Source of the DNA: Phycisphaerae bacterium
GTDB lineage: Bacteria > Planctomycetota > Phycisphaerae > Sedimentisphaerales > SG8-4
Assembly (NCBI GenBank): GCA_030613765.1
Contig: JAUWLI010000202.1
Location: forward strand, 1-5,931
Reading direction: 5' to 3'
Length of the DNA: 5,931 nucleotides
Below are positions 5,605 through 5,931 of this stretch, one piece after another. Each line of letters opens with the position of its first letter. Within the stretch, counting starts at the first letter, position 1. Both the position numbers and the translations under genes were made by a program. Under the pieces are notes generated by a model, which had not been told where the DNA came from, ran no database searches, and worked only from the letters and a program-made list of their open reading frames with translations.

Positions 5605-5931
5605 CTACTCGGTATTTTCTTCCGCGGCCGGCTGCCTGGCCAACGAGTCCCCATGAACAATCAGGTCCACAACCTTAAGCAGGAGGACCGAGACACATAA
5701 GCACATGGTGGCGAAGGATCCGGGCGGTAACGGCCAGTTGCGGGTCTCGAGCCACGCGATCCAGTTCTTCGGAATCTTGCCCATGGACAGCAGGTGAAGC
5801 ACGACCATGACCATGAGAAGGTAGGAGAGCTTCTGAAGAATCATCCATTTGCGTTTGCCGAGTTTTCGAACGCCGCTCGGAAAGGAATATCTGACTATCA
5901 CCATGAACAGAGTGAAAGTCAGGATTCCCAT
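5605..5931 (-). CDS. Ferric-reductase-like (MsrQ-like) membrane protein, C-terminal part (5' end beyond window)
   Basis: The frame runs to the right edge. An ATG happens to sit on the last three bases, but similarity places this fragment in the second half of its family, so the true start is probably outside. Residue numbers count from that ATG. Hydrophobic segments are visible at about 1-14, 34-50 and 72-91, followed by a polar tail ending AAEENTE. The stretch KLGKRKWMILQKLSYLLMVM followed by VVLHLL matches the pattern seen in ferric-reductase-like and MsrQ proteins, where a basic loop and a W..LHRL.Y motif precede a helix with a heme-ligand His. His46 in VVLHLL is retained. The His usual in the LHR motif is Gln33 here. 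Such proteins pass electrons across the inner membrane through b-type hemes, and MsrQ feeds the periplasmic methionine sulfoxide reductase MsrP. The partner and the exact subfamily cannot be seen here. Confidence 0.62.
   Translation of the reverse strand: MGILTFTLFMVIVRYSFPSGVRKLGKRKWMILQKLSYLLMVMVVLHLLSMGKIPKNWIAWLETRNWPLPPGSFATMCLCVSVLLLKVVDLIVHGDSLARQPAAEENTE

Overview
The window holds six protein genes. One is on the + strand at the left end and is cut by the left edge. Five are on the - strand, and the last of these is cut by the right edge. I see no rRNA, tRNA, CRISPR array, insertion sequence or phage gene. The best guess for the source is Planctomycetota, perhaps a Phycisphaerae-like lineage. 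This rests on the large secreted-type LamG plus lamin-tail-domain protein, an exported SUMF1-family protein, short genes with signal peptides and mostly single-gene units. No marker gene here fixes the lineage, so it is a style-of-genome inference.

Layout, left to right. (1) 2-1267 (+): the C-terminal part of a surface or secreted protein with the end of a LamG-type jellyroll and two tandem lamin tail domains. (2) 1340-2584 (-): fabF, converging on gene 1 across 72 bp. (3) 2599-2871 (-): acpP, 14 bp upstream of fabF, with a GTG start, a strong ribosome site and a recognisable sigma70-type promoter with an A/T-rich upstream element. (4) 3212-4234 (-): an exported SUMF1/FGE-fold protein that lacks the cysteine pair of true formylglycine-generating enzymes. 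(5) 4734-5426 (-): a class I SAM O-methyltransferase of the caffeoyl-CoA/catechol type with an N-terminal hydrophobic export or anchor segment. (6) 5605-5931 (-): the C-terminal end of a ferric-reductase-like (MsrQ-like) membrane protein.

Only acpP-fabF forms a clear functional unit: ACP carries the acyl chain and FabF condenses malonyl-ACP onto it. The other genes sit far apart (about 180-500 bp), each with its own leader, and nothing shows that they work together. Gene starts for acpP, the SUMF1-like gene and the methyltransferase were set by good Shine-Dalgarno sequences. For the last two this gives shorter proteins than the maximal reading frames.

I did not find a convincing undescribed multi-gene system. 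The points most worth a second look are the envelope-directed methyltransferase with an altered metal-site motif, the SUMF1 protein without catalytic cysteines, the missing His in the ferric-reductase-like fragment, and a roughly 500 bp intergenic region (4235-4733) with a perfect 8-bp hairpin and one possible small ORF.
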